A stretch of DNA of 64,000 nucleotides from Enterococcus faecium (lineage in GTDB: Bacteria; Bacillota; Bacilli; Lactobacillales; Enterococcaceae): NCBI RefSeq assembly GCF_029023785.1, contig NZ_CP118956.1, forward strand, positions 62,001 to 126,000. Reading direction: 5' to 3'. Below the pieces are notes generated by a model. The model had not been told where the DNA came from. It saw only the letters and a list, made by a program, of their open reading frames with translations, and did no database searches. This document shows, piece by piece, positions 9,049 to 17,178 of this stretch; position 1 is the stretch's first letter; the number at the start of each line of letters is the position of its first letter. Made by a program: the position numbers and the translations under genes.

Positions 9049-9077
9049 GGAGTTGCTGTATGTGTCTTTATAGTGTT
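9016..9077 (+). terminator. 20-bp perfect inverted repeat at the end of the toxin gene
   Basis: AACACTATAAAGACACATAC (9016-9035) and its exact reverse complement (9058-9077) form a hairpin with a 22-nt loop that contains the stop codon of the toxin gene. The T-run is weak (TTATT), so termination is probable but not certain. Such perfect symmetry could also be a recombination scar. Confidence 0.55.
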
Positions 9078-9378
9078 ATTAGCTGCTATAGCGAAATAAT
9101 TGAAGTAAATTACAAATAGCTATAATTCAAATCCAACTATACAGAAAACGTAAATTTTCTATATACTTGGATATGCTGGAATGTTTAAGAGAATAATTAC
9201 ATTTCTAGAAAATACAATAAAAATTACAGGATAATTAGCCATATCCTACCTCCTCTAGCAGTTGCTCAAAAGTTAGCACTAAGTAACTTCTTTTTTGTTG
9301 CTGGTAACAATTTATCAATACTAAAATAGCTTTTAAGTATCTAATAAATACTAATTTTAAAGCTCTTAATTATTATGA
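9078..9378. other. intergenic stretch with no recognisable gene
   Basis: AT-rich, with short broken frames only. I see no RNA gene, clear promoter or terminator. It ends at the IS256-like inverted repeat. Confidence 0.5.
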
Positions 9379-10706
9379 GGTAGCGTCAAGAATTATGTGT
9401 AAATGGAAAATCCATTCCGTTAATTATAGTTAAATCATTGACTCTAATGTATCCTAAATTTCTTTAAATCCTTTGTGAATCCTACCTAAAAACTTGTGGT
9501 TATATTGATTAAATTGCGAAACTAAGAATCTCTCTAGAGATTCTTCATTAGGGAATTGTTCTTTTCTTCGAGTATATCGTTTTAGCTGCTTATTAAAGCC
9601 TTCAATCAAGTTCGTCGAATAAATTGTTCGCCTGATGGTGTGAGGGAAATTATAAAAGGTTAATAGGGCAGGATTCAAGAGTAAATTGACGACTCTTGGA
9701 TACTGCTTTTTCCATTTCCTAGTCATAAAGTCGATGTGATCCAATGCCTCTTCTTTTGAATTCGCTTGGTAAACCAATTTGAAGTCCTCACAAATTTCTT
9801 TTCGATCTCGAACACGAACTTTATGAGCGATATTTCTAGATACATGCACACAACATTGTTGGAATTGGGCATTCGGATACACACTATGTATACTTTCTTC
9901 AATACCGCTTAATCCGTCTGTCACGACTAATAAAACTTCTTTTAACCCACGGTTTTTAAGATCTTGAAGAACTTCTTTCCAAATATAAGCAGACTCAGTT
10001 GGGGCAATAGTAAACCCAAGAACCTCTTTGGTTCCATCTAATCGAATACCAATCGTAATGTACACTGCTTCCTTCGAAACAGTCTGTCGCTTCACTGGGA
10101 TATGCGTCGCATCCATAAATATAACGGAATAACTTGATTCTAACGTTCTTTCCTTAAACGCTAAAACATCTTCAGACACGAGTTTACTCATGTTGGAGAT
10201 CGTTTGTGGTGTATAGTGGTGACCATACATTTTTTCAATTAATTCGGAGATTCCAGCCATAGTAATGCCTTTTTGAAATAATTTGATAATGGTCGTTTCT
10301 AACGAATCATTGGTTCTCTTATATGCTGGGAGTGTTTGTTGAGAAAATTCGCCATTCCGATCTCTAGGAATGGTTAAATTCAACTCTCCATATTCTGTTT
10401 TAAATGTACGTGAATAATTCCCATTACGGGAATTTCCTGAATTGAATCCATTTCGATCATATTTTTCGTAATCTAAAAAAGCAGTTAGCTCTGCTTGTAG
10501 TAGTGAATTAATCGCTCGTTCTAAATAATCTCGAAATAGTTCATCTAGATCCCCTTTATTGAGGAGTGTTTGCATAATTTCTATAGTAAAATTAGTCATG
10601 AGAAAGTCCTCCTATAAAATTTCTGTGTGGTAACTTTAATTTTACAGAATGGACTTTCTTTTTCTCTACCCTAAATTTCTATTTACACAAAATATTTTAC
10701 GCTATC
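9379..10706 (-). mobile_element. IS256-family element, copy 2 (about 1328 bp)
   Basis: Inverted repeats begin GGTAGCGTCAAGAATTATGT at 9379 and, from the other end, GGATAGCGTAAAATATTTTG at about 10706. The transposase is about 70 percent identical by eye to copy 1. No target duplication is found (TATTATGA left, CAAAACTC right), so deletion or recombination has altered at least one flank. Confidence 0.75.
9430..10599 (-). pseudogene. IS256-family transposase, stop eight codons before the usual end
   Basis: 381 residues with all catalytic segments (VIFMDATHIP, LVVTDGLSG, TNLIEGFNKQ). It stops at TAG 9454-9456 after HKGFKEI, and the frame then continues DTLESMI to a TAA at 9430-9432, matching the C-terminus of copy 1. 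The loss of only the last residues may leave it functional, so it is best called near-intact. Confidence 0.75.
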
Positions 10707-10707
10707 C

Positions 10708-10999
10708 AAAACTCATATTGGAAAAACTAGCTTTCGTAGCAGACCATGTGGACTCTATCGAATTAAAAATGTGGGCACAATACCTAACAAACGTACTAAA
10801 TATTTACATGGATGATCAACTTAATGAAAAACAGAATCGATTAAATAAATTAAATCAAATCGTAACAAATTGGCACAATTTATTGCCATCCAGTCATTTG
10901 GTAGAAGGTCTACACGGCGCTTTCCAACGTTTATCTGACAGAAACGGTGATCGTCCAAACAACATTCATATTCCACCTGTATACATTTTAAAGCCATAG
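10708..10999 (+). pseudogene. unidentified gene, 5' end lost at the IS
   Basis: The frame runs open out of the IS end; about 96 residues are native (EKLAFVADHVDSIELKMW ... PPVYILKP). It is rich in Leu, Asn and Gln with a helical pattern, no signal or membrane segment. I do not recognise it. A good terminator follows at 11005, which supports it as the true end of a real gene. Bacteriocin-locus context allows, but does not show, an immunity or accessory role. Confidence 0.5.
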
Positions 11000-11004
11000 G
11001 AAAA

Positions 11005-11035
11005 AGCCTAGTATCTATTGCTAGGCTCTTTTGTA
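11005..11035 (+). terminator. Rho-independent terminator
   Basis: AGCCTAG (11007) pairs with CTAGGCT across a short loop, followed by CTTTTG. It sits directly after the stop of the truncated plus-strand gene. Confidence 0.75.
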
Positions 11036-11040
11036 TACCT

Positions 11041-11220
11041 CTACACATTCATTTCCTTCTTCCAGCATTCATAAGACTCAACAGTTGCACTTTTTTTCAT
11101 TCTCCTACAAATTCCACTAAACAACGACCACTTATAGTCATCCAAAATAGCAGTACCTACTCCCCCTAATCCTAAGAAAAACAGTAAAAGTAAATACAAA
11201 AATAGCATCATATTATATGT
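11041..11220 (-). CDS. possible small membrane protein, uncertain
   Basis: About 55-64 residues with a strongly hydrophobic N-terminus (MMLFLYLLLLFFLGLGG) and a basic C-terminus. The longer start at 11235 overlaps the orphan IS end, so the native start may have been lost. No strong ribosome binding site is seen. It may be a fragment or chance frame. Confidence 0.3.
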   Translation of the reverse strand, partial: TYNMMLFLYLLLLFFLGLGGVGTAILDDYKWSLFSGICRRMKKSATVESYECWKKEMNV

Positions 11221-11231
11221 ACGGAGGCATT

Positions 11232-11259
11232 TCATTTACACATAATTCTTGACGCAACC
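11232..11259. repeat. orphan IS256-like terminal inverted repeat
   Basis: Read from 11259 leftward, GGTTGCGTCAAGAATTATGT and the next bases match the left end of IS256 copy 2 (9379-9406) at all but one or two positions, in inverted orientation. No transposase is attached to it on this side. See findings for the possible extended element 9379-11259. Confidence 0.7.
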
Positions 11260-11266
11260 GAAATTA

Positions 11267-11563
11267 CTAATAACCATATCTTATATTAGATATAGACATC
11301 AATTCTTTTAATTTTTTTGATTGCTTTGCATTTAAAGATACACCGTCTTTTTTTATTGCATTTGATATTTCTAAATTCATACGACTTAAAATTAAAGGTA
11401 CTGAAGTTCCTTCATTTTTCAGATTTCCAAGGTAGGTGTGCAATATCATTCGAAGGGAATCATTTCCTAAATCTGTCTCTAAATCATCTAATAATTCAGT
11501 AATAATTATTTCTGCTCTTTTGCTTCGATCATCTCCGCCAGAAAACCATTTTAAATTACTCAT
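11267..11563 (-). CDS. munC: class IIa bacteriocin immunity protein, mundticin/enterocin CRL35 type
   Basis: 98 residues from ATG 11563 with AAGGAGG upstream. The sequence pattern (MSNLKWFSGGDDR..., LGNDSL, EGTSVPLILSRMN, LKELMSISNIRYGY) is what I recall of the mundticin KS / enterocin CRL35 immunity protein. This family forms four-helix bundles in the cytosol and blocks the bacteriocin-bound mannose-PTS receptor. It follows an exporter fragment on the same strand, matching the known order structural gene, exporter, immunity. The gene itself is intact, although the bacteriocin and most of the exporter are gone. Confidence 0.8.
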   Translation of the reverse strand: MSNLKWFSGGDDRSKRAEIIITELLDDLETDLGNDSLRMILHTYLGNLKNEGTSVPLILSRMNLEISNAIKKDGVSLNAKQSKKLKELMSISNIRYGY

Positions 11564-11622
11564 TTATTAATCCTCCTTAATTTTAATTTACTTTTAAATA
11601 ATTTTATTATAATTTCTCGAAG

Positions 11623-11940
11623 TCACTTTTTATCTAAATCAATTATCAAATCGCACTTGTTTATTAAGTTAAGGTTATGGGATATCATTATTAATGTCTT
11701 ATTAGAGTATGTTAATAACTTATCAAAAATTCGCATTTCAGTTTTAGAATCTAGAGCACTCGTAGCTTCATCTAACAATAAAACTTTACTTTCTGATAAT
11801 AAAACTCTTGCTAGAGCTATTCTTTGCTTTTGACCACCTGATAAATTCGTTCTATTTTCTTCTAGATACGTATCAAGACCCAGAGGAAGCTCATTAATAA
11901 AACTCCACAAACAAGTATCTTTCAATACTTTATCAAATTC
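11623..11940 (-). pseudogene. C-terminal fragment of a bacteriocin ABC exporter
   Basis: About 106 native residues: Gln-rich approach to the signature LSGGQKQRIALARVLL, Walker B VLLLDEATSALDS, and H-loop MISHNL. The peptidase, membrane and Walker A parts are missing because IS3 copy 1 begins at 11941. By position it is the end of the munB-type exporter that precedes the immunity gene. Confidence 0.85.
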
Positions 11941-12019
11941 TGGTGTTAGTATCAAATCTTAGACAGCTTTTCGTAGAGACAAGAATAAATTAAACTTATC
12001 TACGAGAGGATGAATTTTT

Positions 12020-12274
12020 ATGACCCGATATGAAGAAAATTTTAAACAAATGATTGTTGAACTGAATCAAACTGGACGTTCTGTTCAAGGGTTAGCGAAA
12101 GAATATGGCTTATCTGAAGCAACGATTTACAAATGGAAGAATTTATATTTACCTGATCAGTCCACAGGACTGACTGGAAAAGAAGTAGCTGAACTGAGAA
12201 AAGAAAATGCTCGTTTAAATGAGGAACTTGAAATCTTAAAAAAAGCCGCAGCCATATTCTCTCGGAAAACCTAA
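12020..12274 (+). CDS. IS3-family OrfA, type B copy 1
   Basis: 84 residues: HTH (EENFKQMIVELNQTGRS, LAKEYGLSEATIYKWKN) then a leucine-zipper-like coil (VAELRKENARLNEELEIL). A minus-1 slippery A AAA AAA sits in frame at 12238-12244, and orfB lies in the minus-1 phase, predicting an OrfAB fusion. It differs from copy 2 at one residue (VQG versus VRG). Confidence 0.85.
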   Translation: MTRYEENFKQMIVELNQTGRSVQGLAKEYGLSEATIYKWKNLYLPDQSTGLTGKEVAELRKENARLNEELEILKKAAAIFSRKT

Positions 12275-12324
12275 ATTCGCTTGTTCAATTTATTGAAAAA
12301 TGGTGTAAGGATTACACTGTTTCT

Positions 12325-13146
12325 TTGTTGTGTCGGTTATTAGAAATCCCTAGAAGTGTCTATTATTTTTATAAGAATAAACCGTTGACAGCTACAGAAA
12401 TCAGAAATAATAAGTTGAAAAAGAAGATTTCAACAATTTTTTTTACGAATAAACAACGCTATGGTGCCACAAAGATCCATCAAGTTTTATTAAAAGAAGG
12501 GATTTCAGTATCTCTTAAACATGTCCAAAAGCTAATGAAACAATTAAATTTAAGGTCGATTGTAGTTAAAAAATATAGACCTCAAAGGTCTAATAAACCG
12601 ATCATTTCAAAAGAGAATCTCTTAAATCAGGACTTTTCTACTGAAACGATCTGTGAGAAATGGGCAGCTGACATTACGTACATTCCTACTAAGAAAAATG
12701 GTTGGTGTTACTTATCTTCAATCATGGATTTACACACGAAAAAAATTATTAGTTATACATTTTCAAAACGAATGACTGTGGATTGTGTCATTCAAACATT
12801 GAATAAAGCAAAAATACATTATCACATTCCAGAAGGAATGATTCTACACACTGACTTGGGCAGCCAATACACAGCAAGAGAAGTGGAACAATGGCTTAAA
12901 ACCAACAAAATAAGGCATTCTTATAGTAGAAAAGGAACACCTTATGATAATGCTGGAATCGAATCTTTCCATGCCTCATTGAAAAAAGAAGAAGTCTACA
13001 CGACTAGCTACTCAGATTTTGAAGAAGCAAATCGAGCGCTACTTAGCTACATTGAAGGATTTTATAACCGAAATCGAATCCATAGCTCGATTCACTATCT
13101 AACCCCACAGGAATTTGAAGAATTAGCAAAAGAAAAAATGGCTTAA
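12325..13146 (+). CDS. IS3-family OrfB, type B copy 1
   Basis: HTH_21 region (RYGATKIHQVLLKEG) and the DDE core: AADITYIPTKKNGW (Asp), LHTDLGSQYTA (Asp), TPYDNAGIESFHASLKKEE (Glu). The frame is intact. It differs from the second copy at two positions (KIRHS/KTRHS and ALLSY/ALFSY). Confidence 0.88.
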   Translation: MLCRLLEIPRSVYYFYKNKPLTATEIRNNKLKKKISTIFFTNKQRYGATKIHQVLLKEGISVSLKHVQKLMKQLNLRSIVVKKYRPQRSNKPIISKENLLNQDFSTETICEKWAADITYIPTKKNGWCYLSSIMDLHTKKIISYTFSKRMTVDCVIQTLNKAKIHYHIPEGMILHTDLGSQYTAREVEQWLKTNKIRHSYSRKGTPYDNAGIESFHASLKKEEVYTTSYSDFEEANRALLSYIEGFYNRNRIHSSIHYLTPQEFEELAKEKMA

Positions 13147-13188
13147 CCGTCTCTACTAAAATGTGTCCAAGATATTGACTCAAATCCA

Positions 13189-13214
13189 CCTGCAATATCC
13201 AACCAATCCGACAT
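13189..13214 (-). pseudogene. first codons of a gene cut by the IS3 element
   Basis: ATG 13214-13212 follows AGGAGAGG at ideal spacing on the minus strand, and reads MSDWLDIAG before the IS border at 13188. No function can be assigned from nine codons. It does not look like the start of an exporter. Confidence 0.45.
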
Positions 13215-13514
13215 ATGTGATCCTCTCCTTCTTTTTTCTTACAAATCCAGTATAAAAGCTCACTAAAAAAATTAAGACATGAAATTTACAGCTTCAGCTA
13301 AAAAATGTGTACTAATGGAAGAGCAAAAAAATTTTCATCTTTTTGCATAGATTGCTAAAATTCCTGAGCGTTACATAAGCAATGTTTCTCTTTTTGATAT
13401 ATAATTTTTTTATCATTTAAGAAAGGAGAATTCTAATGAAAACTTTAGATGCTATTGCATTAACTTTATTTTAACTTTATTAATAAAAAATACTTATTGA
13501 AAGGATGATTAAAA
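13215..13514. other. intergenic region upstream of hsp20 with a leader-like remnant
   Basis: It holds promoter-like AT-rich sequence, and at 13436-13474 a 12-codon frame MKTLDAIALTLF with a good AAGGAG site. Those residues match the start of DUF378 membrane proteins (MKxLDxIALxLL...), so this is probably the stub of a DUF378 gene with an internal deletion. No other gene seen. Confidence 0.5.
13436..13474 (+). pseudogene. 5' stub of a DUF378-like gene
   Basis: AGAAAGGAGAATTCTAATG gives a strong start. The 12 residues MKTLDAIALTLF end at TAA, and ACTTTATT is repeated around the break, which suggests a deletion between short repeats. A regulatory leader peptide for hsp20 is the alternative. Confidence 0.4.
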
Positions 13515-13928
13515 ATGGCAAATGTACCTAGCATTCGCGACATGTTCCCTGATTTCAATGACGTGTTTAGTCCAGCATTCAATGATTTTTTAGGTGTTTC
13601 AAGTTATCCAAAAGTGGATTTAGTCGAAAATGAAAAAGAATACAAACTAACTGCTGATATGCCTGGCTATGACAAAGAAGACACGACAGTTGAATATTCA
13701 GATAATACTTTGACGATCTCCGCCAATCATGAGTCCCATACAGAAGATAAAGAAGATGGCAACTATGTACGGAAAGAAAGACATTCGGTCTCTTACAAAC
13801 GTTCATTCTATCTTCCTAATGTTGATGAAGAAAAAATCACTGGAACCTTTAAAAACGGTGTGCTGAAATTAGTATTGCCTAAAACAGCTCATCAGCCAAA
13901 AGAAACAAAAAAAATTGAGTTAAATTAG
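13515..13928 (+). CDS. small heat shock protein (Hsp20/alpha-crystallin)
   Basis: 137 residues. The alpha-crystallin domain spans roughly residues 32-125: KVDLVENEKEYKLTADMPG at its start, the YVRKERHSVSYKRSFYLP segment, and the closing GVLKLVLPK. A C-terminal I-x-I/V-like KIELN end is present. It is an ATP-independent holdase in the cytosol. AAAGGATGATT precedes the ATG. Its terminator is now displaced behind an IS1251-like insertion. Confidence 0.92.
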   Translation: MANVPSIRDMFPDFNDVFSPAFNDFLGVSSYPKVDLVENEKEYKLTADMPGYDKEDTTVEYSDNTLTISANHESHTEDKEDGNYVRKERHSVSYKRSFYLPNVDEEKITGTFKNGVLKLVLPKTAHQPKETKKIELN

Positions 13929-13938
13929 AACTTATCGC

Positions 13939-15437
13939 GGCTCTTTGTCAAATGATGTTGGTAAAGAGAAATCTTAGAATAATTGGAGATCAAGTGGATC
14001 AGTTCCTCTTGATCTTTTTTAGTTGAAAATCAATGCGTTGCCATGACGAATCATGATGCGCAATTTGAAATTATAAAAGCTACGAAAGCCATATGCATTT
14101 CGTTTTAACACTTTGATATGGTTGTTCAGACATTCAAGTGGGCCATTTGAATAACTTTGTTGTAAAGCATTTTTGATTTGTGACAGAAATTTCTGGAACG
14201 TTCTCAAGGTCGTCTGATAGCCTTCGGGAAGCATGATATTATTGGTAAGTAGTTCTTCAAACGATACGTAGTCTCGTTCCTTTACAGCGTAAAGAAAGTC
14301 TTGATATAACTGATAGCCTACACGCAAAGCAGGGCTCCCTTTCAGTAAGCGATCCACAATATCGGTCTCTGTTAAATGAGCTTTGAAGCCAGGTCGCCAA
14401 AGGCGTCGAGTATAATCAAGCTTGCGTTCATCTTTTTGAAGAAGTTTCCAGTATCTTTTTAATTGCTTACCTAATTGATAGTGTTTTTGTTCTTTGCTTT
14501 TTAATAGTTGGTTCGTTTCTTTGATTCGATGATTGCGAAAGGTACGACCAATATGTTGGACGATGTGAAACCGGTCAATAATCAGCTGTGCTTTTGGAAA
14601 CAGCTTTTTAACGAGCGATACATAGGGAGCGTACATATCAATCACGATCCATTCGACCGCTTCACGAATTTCTCGTGAAAAATGACTAAAATAACGTTTT
14701 AAAAAAGGCAGTTGTCGGTTCTCGACAATGTCCAATAAGCGCTGTGTTTGTCCATCCATCATGATGAAACTCATAGCACCTGAAACACCCCGAACTGATT
14801 TGAATTCATCAAAACAAAGTACCTTAGGTAACGGTGTCCGAAAAGGATTCAACGGACGATAAAATCGCTTCATAATACGGTAAACAGAAGAGACCGATAG
14901 ATTTTTCTGAGCGGCGATCTCTGTCATTGAGGTATTTTTTTTCAGACGAGTCACGACAGACCAGCGGACTTTCTCACTGATGAAACAATGTTTTTTCGCA
15001 ACAGAAGTATCTGCGACAAAGGTCCGCTGACAAGCTTTGCATTTGAAGCGTTGCTTTTTCAATTCGAGGTAGGTACGGTATTCAGAAACATCGTTCATTA
15101 ACAACCGGACGGTTGTTGTACCCCAACGCACAATATCTGAAGCAATCTGGTGTTTACAGTGGATGCATTCTTGGGCTGTATAAATCAAGTTTCCACGATA
15201 AATATGACAGATTTGCCCTTTGTATTTTTCTTTTGTGAGACAATTTTCGTTAAAAGTAACTGATAAGTCTAGAATATCTAATGTTTCTTTGATAAGGTGA
15301 GTGTAAGACATCTTGATTCCTCCTTTTGGGTTGGTTCGCCAAATTAATTCTAAAGGATTTCAAGGTGTCTTTTCTATATGTTTTGGAAAATAAAAAAGAT
15401 GCTGGTGTCATCCACCAACATCAAAAAGTATAGAGCC
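13939..15437 (-). mobile_element. IS1251-like element (ISL3 family, 1499 bp)
   Basis: Inverted repeats GGCTCTTTGTCAAATGATGT (13939) and, reversed, GGCTCTATACTTTTTGATGT (15437). A perfect 8-bp target duplication CTTATCGC flanks it (13931-13938 and 15438-15445). Length, family and enterococcal context fit IS1251. Confidence 0.9.
14019..15311 (-). CDS. ISL3-family transposase (IS1251-like)
   Basis: 430 residues, intact. The N-terminal zinc-ribbon (CIHCKHQ ... RFKCKACQRTF) is followed by an HTH (AAQKNLSVSSVYRIMKRF) and the DDE_Tnp_ISL3 domain: VLCFDEFKSVRG (Asp), WIVIDMYAPYVSLVKKLFP (Asp), and the C-terminal SNGPLECLNNHIKVLKRNA (Glu). The conserved RFHIVQH motif is present. The ATG 15311 has AGGAATCAAG upstream. 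Confidence 0.92.
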   Translation of the reverse strand: MSYTHLIKETLDILDLSVTFNENCLTKEKYKGQICHIYRGNLIYTAQECIHCKHQIASDIVRWGTTTVRLLMNDVSEYRTYLELKKQRFKCKACQRTFVADTSVAKKHCFISEKVRWSVVTRLKKNTSMTEIAAQKNLSVSSVYRIMKRFYRPLNPFRTPLPKVLCFDEFKSVRGVSGAMSFIMMDGQTQRLLDIVENRQLPFLKRYFSHFSREIREAVEWIVIDMYAPYVSLVKKLFPKAQLIIDRFHIVQHIGRTFRNHRIKETNQLLKSKEQKHYQLGKQLKRYWKLLQKDERKLDYTRRLWRPGFKAHLTETDIVDRLLKGSPALRVGYQLYQDFLYAVKERDYVSFEELLTNNIMLPEGYQTTLRTFQKFLSQIKNALQQSYSNGPLECLNNHIKVLKRNAYGFRSFYNFKLRIMIRHGNALIFN

Positions 15438-15473
15438 CTTATCGCCTCTCGATGGATGAGGGGCGATTTTTAT
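15438..15473 (+). terminator. displaced terminator of hsp20
   Basis: CGCCTCTCG...GAGGGGCG followed by ATTTTT. Removing the IS1251-like element places it directly after hsp20. Confidence 0.65.
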
Positions 15474-15586
15474 ATATTTGGATAAGAACGAGTATGTTTA
15501 AATTTTCAAAATGAGCAAAAAAATATTTTGTTTTTACGATAAAGATGTTATGATCTCTCTTGGTAAAAAATATGGGAGTTGATCAT

Positions 15587-15832
15587 TTGATTGTCTTAAG
15601 TAAACTTTTGTTTTGGATACCATTTATCATAATGACCAGTGCTTTCTTTTACTTATTCAAAAGGCCTAATAAATACTTACTCTTATCTGCTTGTCCGATG
15701 ATCTATTTTATCCATAAGATTAGAGGATTTTATTATTACGACTCTGGTATCTCATTGTTTTGCTACGAAATCAGCTTATTAGCTTCGGCCATCTTTTTCA
15801 TATTTGTGTTAGAATATTTCAGAAAAAAATAA
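15587..15832 (+). CDS. small membrane protein, paralogue 1
   Basis: About 82 residues with three hydrophobic segments. A TTG at 15587 with GGGAG eight bases upstream gives MIVLSKLLFWIPF, which lines up with the next gene. An upstream ATG at 15572 is possible. Unknown function. It ends before a clear terminator (AACTTCCAG / CTGGAAGTT, 15832-15862). Confidence 0.6.
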   Translation: MIVLSKLLFWIPFIIMTSAFFYLFKRPNKYLLLSACPMIYFIHKIRGFYYYDSGISLFCYEISLLASAIFFIFVLEYFRKK

Positions 15833-15862
15833 ACTTCCAGTCCGTTTTGGCTGGAAGTTTTT
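15832..15862 (+). terminator. Rho-independent terminator
   Basis: ACTTCCAG (about 15834) pairs with CTGGAAGT, followed by TTTTTC. Confidence 0.75.
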
Positions 15863-15982
15863 CATTTGGTGCAGATCTTTTCAGCTGATATTCATACAAG
15901 TTGATCCATTTTTCTATTATTAAGTACATACCATTGTTACTCTTTGAATGTGGGGGAGAAAAAAATAAAAGGAGCTGGTATT

Positions 15983-16288
15983 TTGTTAGTTATGAGTAAA
16001 GCTTTGTTTTTACTTCCCTGCACGTTCATGTTTATTGTTTTATGTTATTTCAAAAGAAGAAAAAAATGGTGCTGGATCGATGTTCTACTATTCCTTCCCT
16101 TTTTCCCGCTTATTTATTTTCTTGAAGAAATATGGGATGATATGGCATGTGATTCTGCTTTTCTTTTTAGTCATTCATTGGGGTTTATGATCTCTCTTAT
16201 GATCTTTGCCATTGTGCTATTTTTTTTGAATACGCGAATTGTAAAATTAAATTTGCTCTTTTCACTTTTCGGAATAAATTCACTGTGA
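15983..16288 (+). CDS. small membrane protein, paralogue 2
   Basis: About 101 residues, three to four hydrophobic segments. It has TTG 15983 with AAAGGAG nine bases upstream, giving MLVMSKALFLLPCTFMF, parallel to MIVLSKLLFWIPFIIM of the previous gene. Both then have a short basic loop (FKRPNKY and FKRRKKW). The pair looks like a tandem duplication. Function unknown. It ends 17 bases before the IS6-family element. Confidence 0.6.
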   Translation: MLVMSKALFLLPCTFMFIVLCYFKRRKKWCWIDVLLFLPFFPLIYFLEEIWDDMACDSAFLFSHSLGFMISLMIFAIVLFFLNTRIVKLNLLFSLFGINSL

Positions 16289-16305
16289 CTCTTGATACCT
16301 TCTTT

Positions 16306-17113
16306 GGTTCTGTTGCAAAGTTTTCCAAAAAATCTATTTTAGTGTAAAATTGAGAAAAAAGACAGAGAGGACAGAGTAATGAATCATTTTAAAGGCAAAC
16401 AATTCAAAAAAGACGTCATTATTGTCGCTGTTGGTTACTACCTGCGTTACAATCTAAGCTATCGTGAAGTTCAGGAATTGTTATATGATCGTGGAATAAA
16501 TGTTTGTCATACTACGATTTATCGTTGGGTACAAGAGTACAGCAAAGTCCTCTATTATCTTTGGAAGAAGAAAAATAGACAATCCTTCTATTCATGGAAA
16601 ATGGACGAAACGTATATCAAAATTAAGGGACGTTGGCATTATCTTTATCGTGCAATTGATGCGGACGGCTTAACCTTAGATATCTGGTTACGAAAGAAAC
16701 GGGATACGCAAGCAGCCTATGCTTTCTTAAAACGACTCCATAAACAGTTTGGTGAGCCGAAAGCAATTGTGACCGATAAAGCACCTTCTCTTGGCTCCGC
16801 CTTTAGAAAGTTACAGAGTGTGGGTTTATATACTAAGACAGAGCACCGAACTGTGAAGTATCTTAACAATTTAATAGAACAAGACCATCGACCTATTAAA
16901 CGACGAAATAAATTTTATCAAAGTCTACGTACAGCCTCTTCCACGATTAAGGGCATGGAGACCATTCGAGGAATATATAAAAAGAACCGAAGAAATGGAA
17001 CGCTCTTCGGCTTTTCGGTGTCTACTGAAATCAAGGTATTAATGGGAATAACAGCCTAAGATATTTGGAGTTCAGAGAGGGCGCGTTTGATTTTCAAACT
17101 TCGCAACAGAACC
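16306..17113 (+). mobile_element. IS6-family element, diverged from IS1216 (808 bp)
   Basis: Ends GGTTCTGTTGCAAAGTTTT (16306) and TTCGCAACAGAACC (17113). The ends match the IS1216 copies but the gene differs by about 15-20 percent. No 8-bp duplication is visible. It lies on the opposite strand to the IS1216 copy at 21.4 kb, so the two bracket the B12 genes. Confidence 0.88.
16379..17059 (+). CDS. IS6-family transposase (diverged)
   Basis: 226 residues. HTH region (YREVQELLYDRGINVCHTTIYRW) then the DDE core: WKMDETYIKIKGRW (Asp), VTDKAPSLG (Asp), NLIEQDHRPIK (Glu). Intact. Differences from the other copies include KKDVIIV and GRWHYL. Confidence 0.92.
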   Translation: MNHFKGKQFKKDVIIVAVGYYLRYNLSYREVQELLYDRGINVCHTTIYRWVQEYSKVLYYLWKKKNRQSFYSWKMDETYIKIKGRWHYLYRAIDADGLTLDIWLRKKRDTQAAYAFLKRLHKQFGEPKAIVTDKAPSLGSAFRKLQSVGLYTKTEHRTVKYLNNLIEQDHRPIKRRNKFYQSLRTASSTIKGMETIRGIYKKNRRNGTLFGFSVSTEIKVLMGITA

Positions 17114-17178
17114 CCTTTAAAAACTAATAATTTTCTCATACTTAATTATCGCCCAATTGCTGTAAAGAACGATAATTT

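Larger units (their letters stand above)
11941..13188 (+). mobile_element. IS3-family element type B, copy 1 (1248 bp)
   Basis: Ends TGGTGTTAGTATCAAATCTT (11941) and, reversed, TGGATTTGAGTCAATATCTT (13188) form imperfect inverted repeats of about 40 bp. It is nearly identical to 42579-43826, which fixes the borders. Unlike that copy it has no target duplication (flanks TTC and CCT), which fits a deletion next to the element that removed the bacteriocin gene and most of the exporter. Confidence 0.85.
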
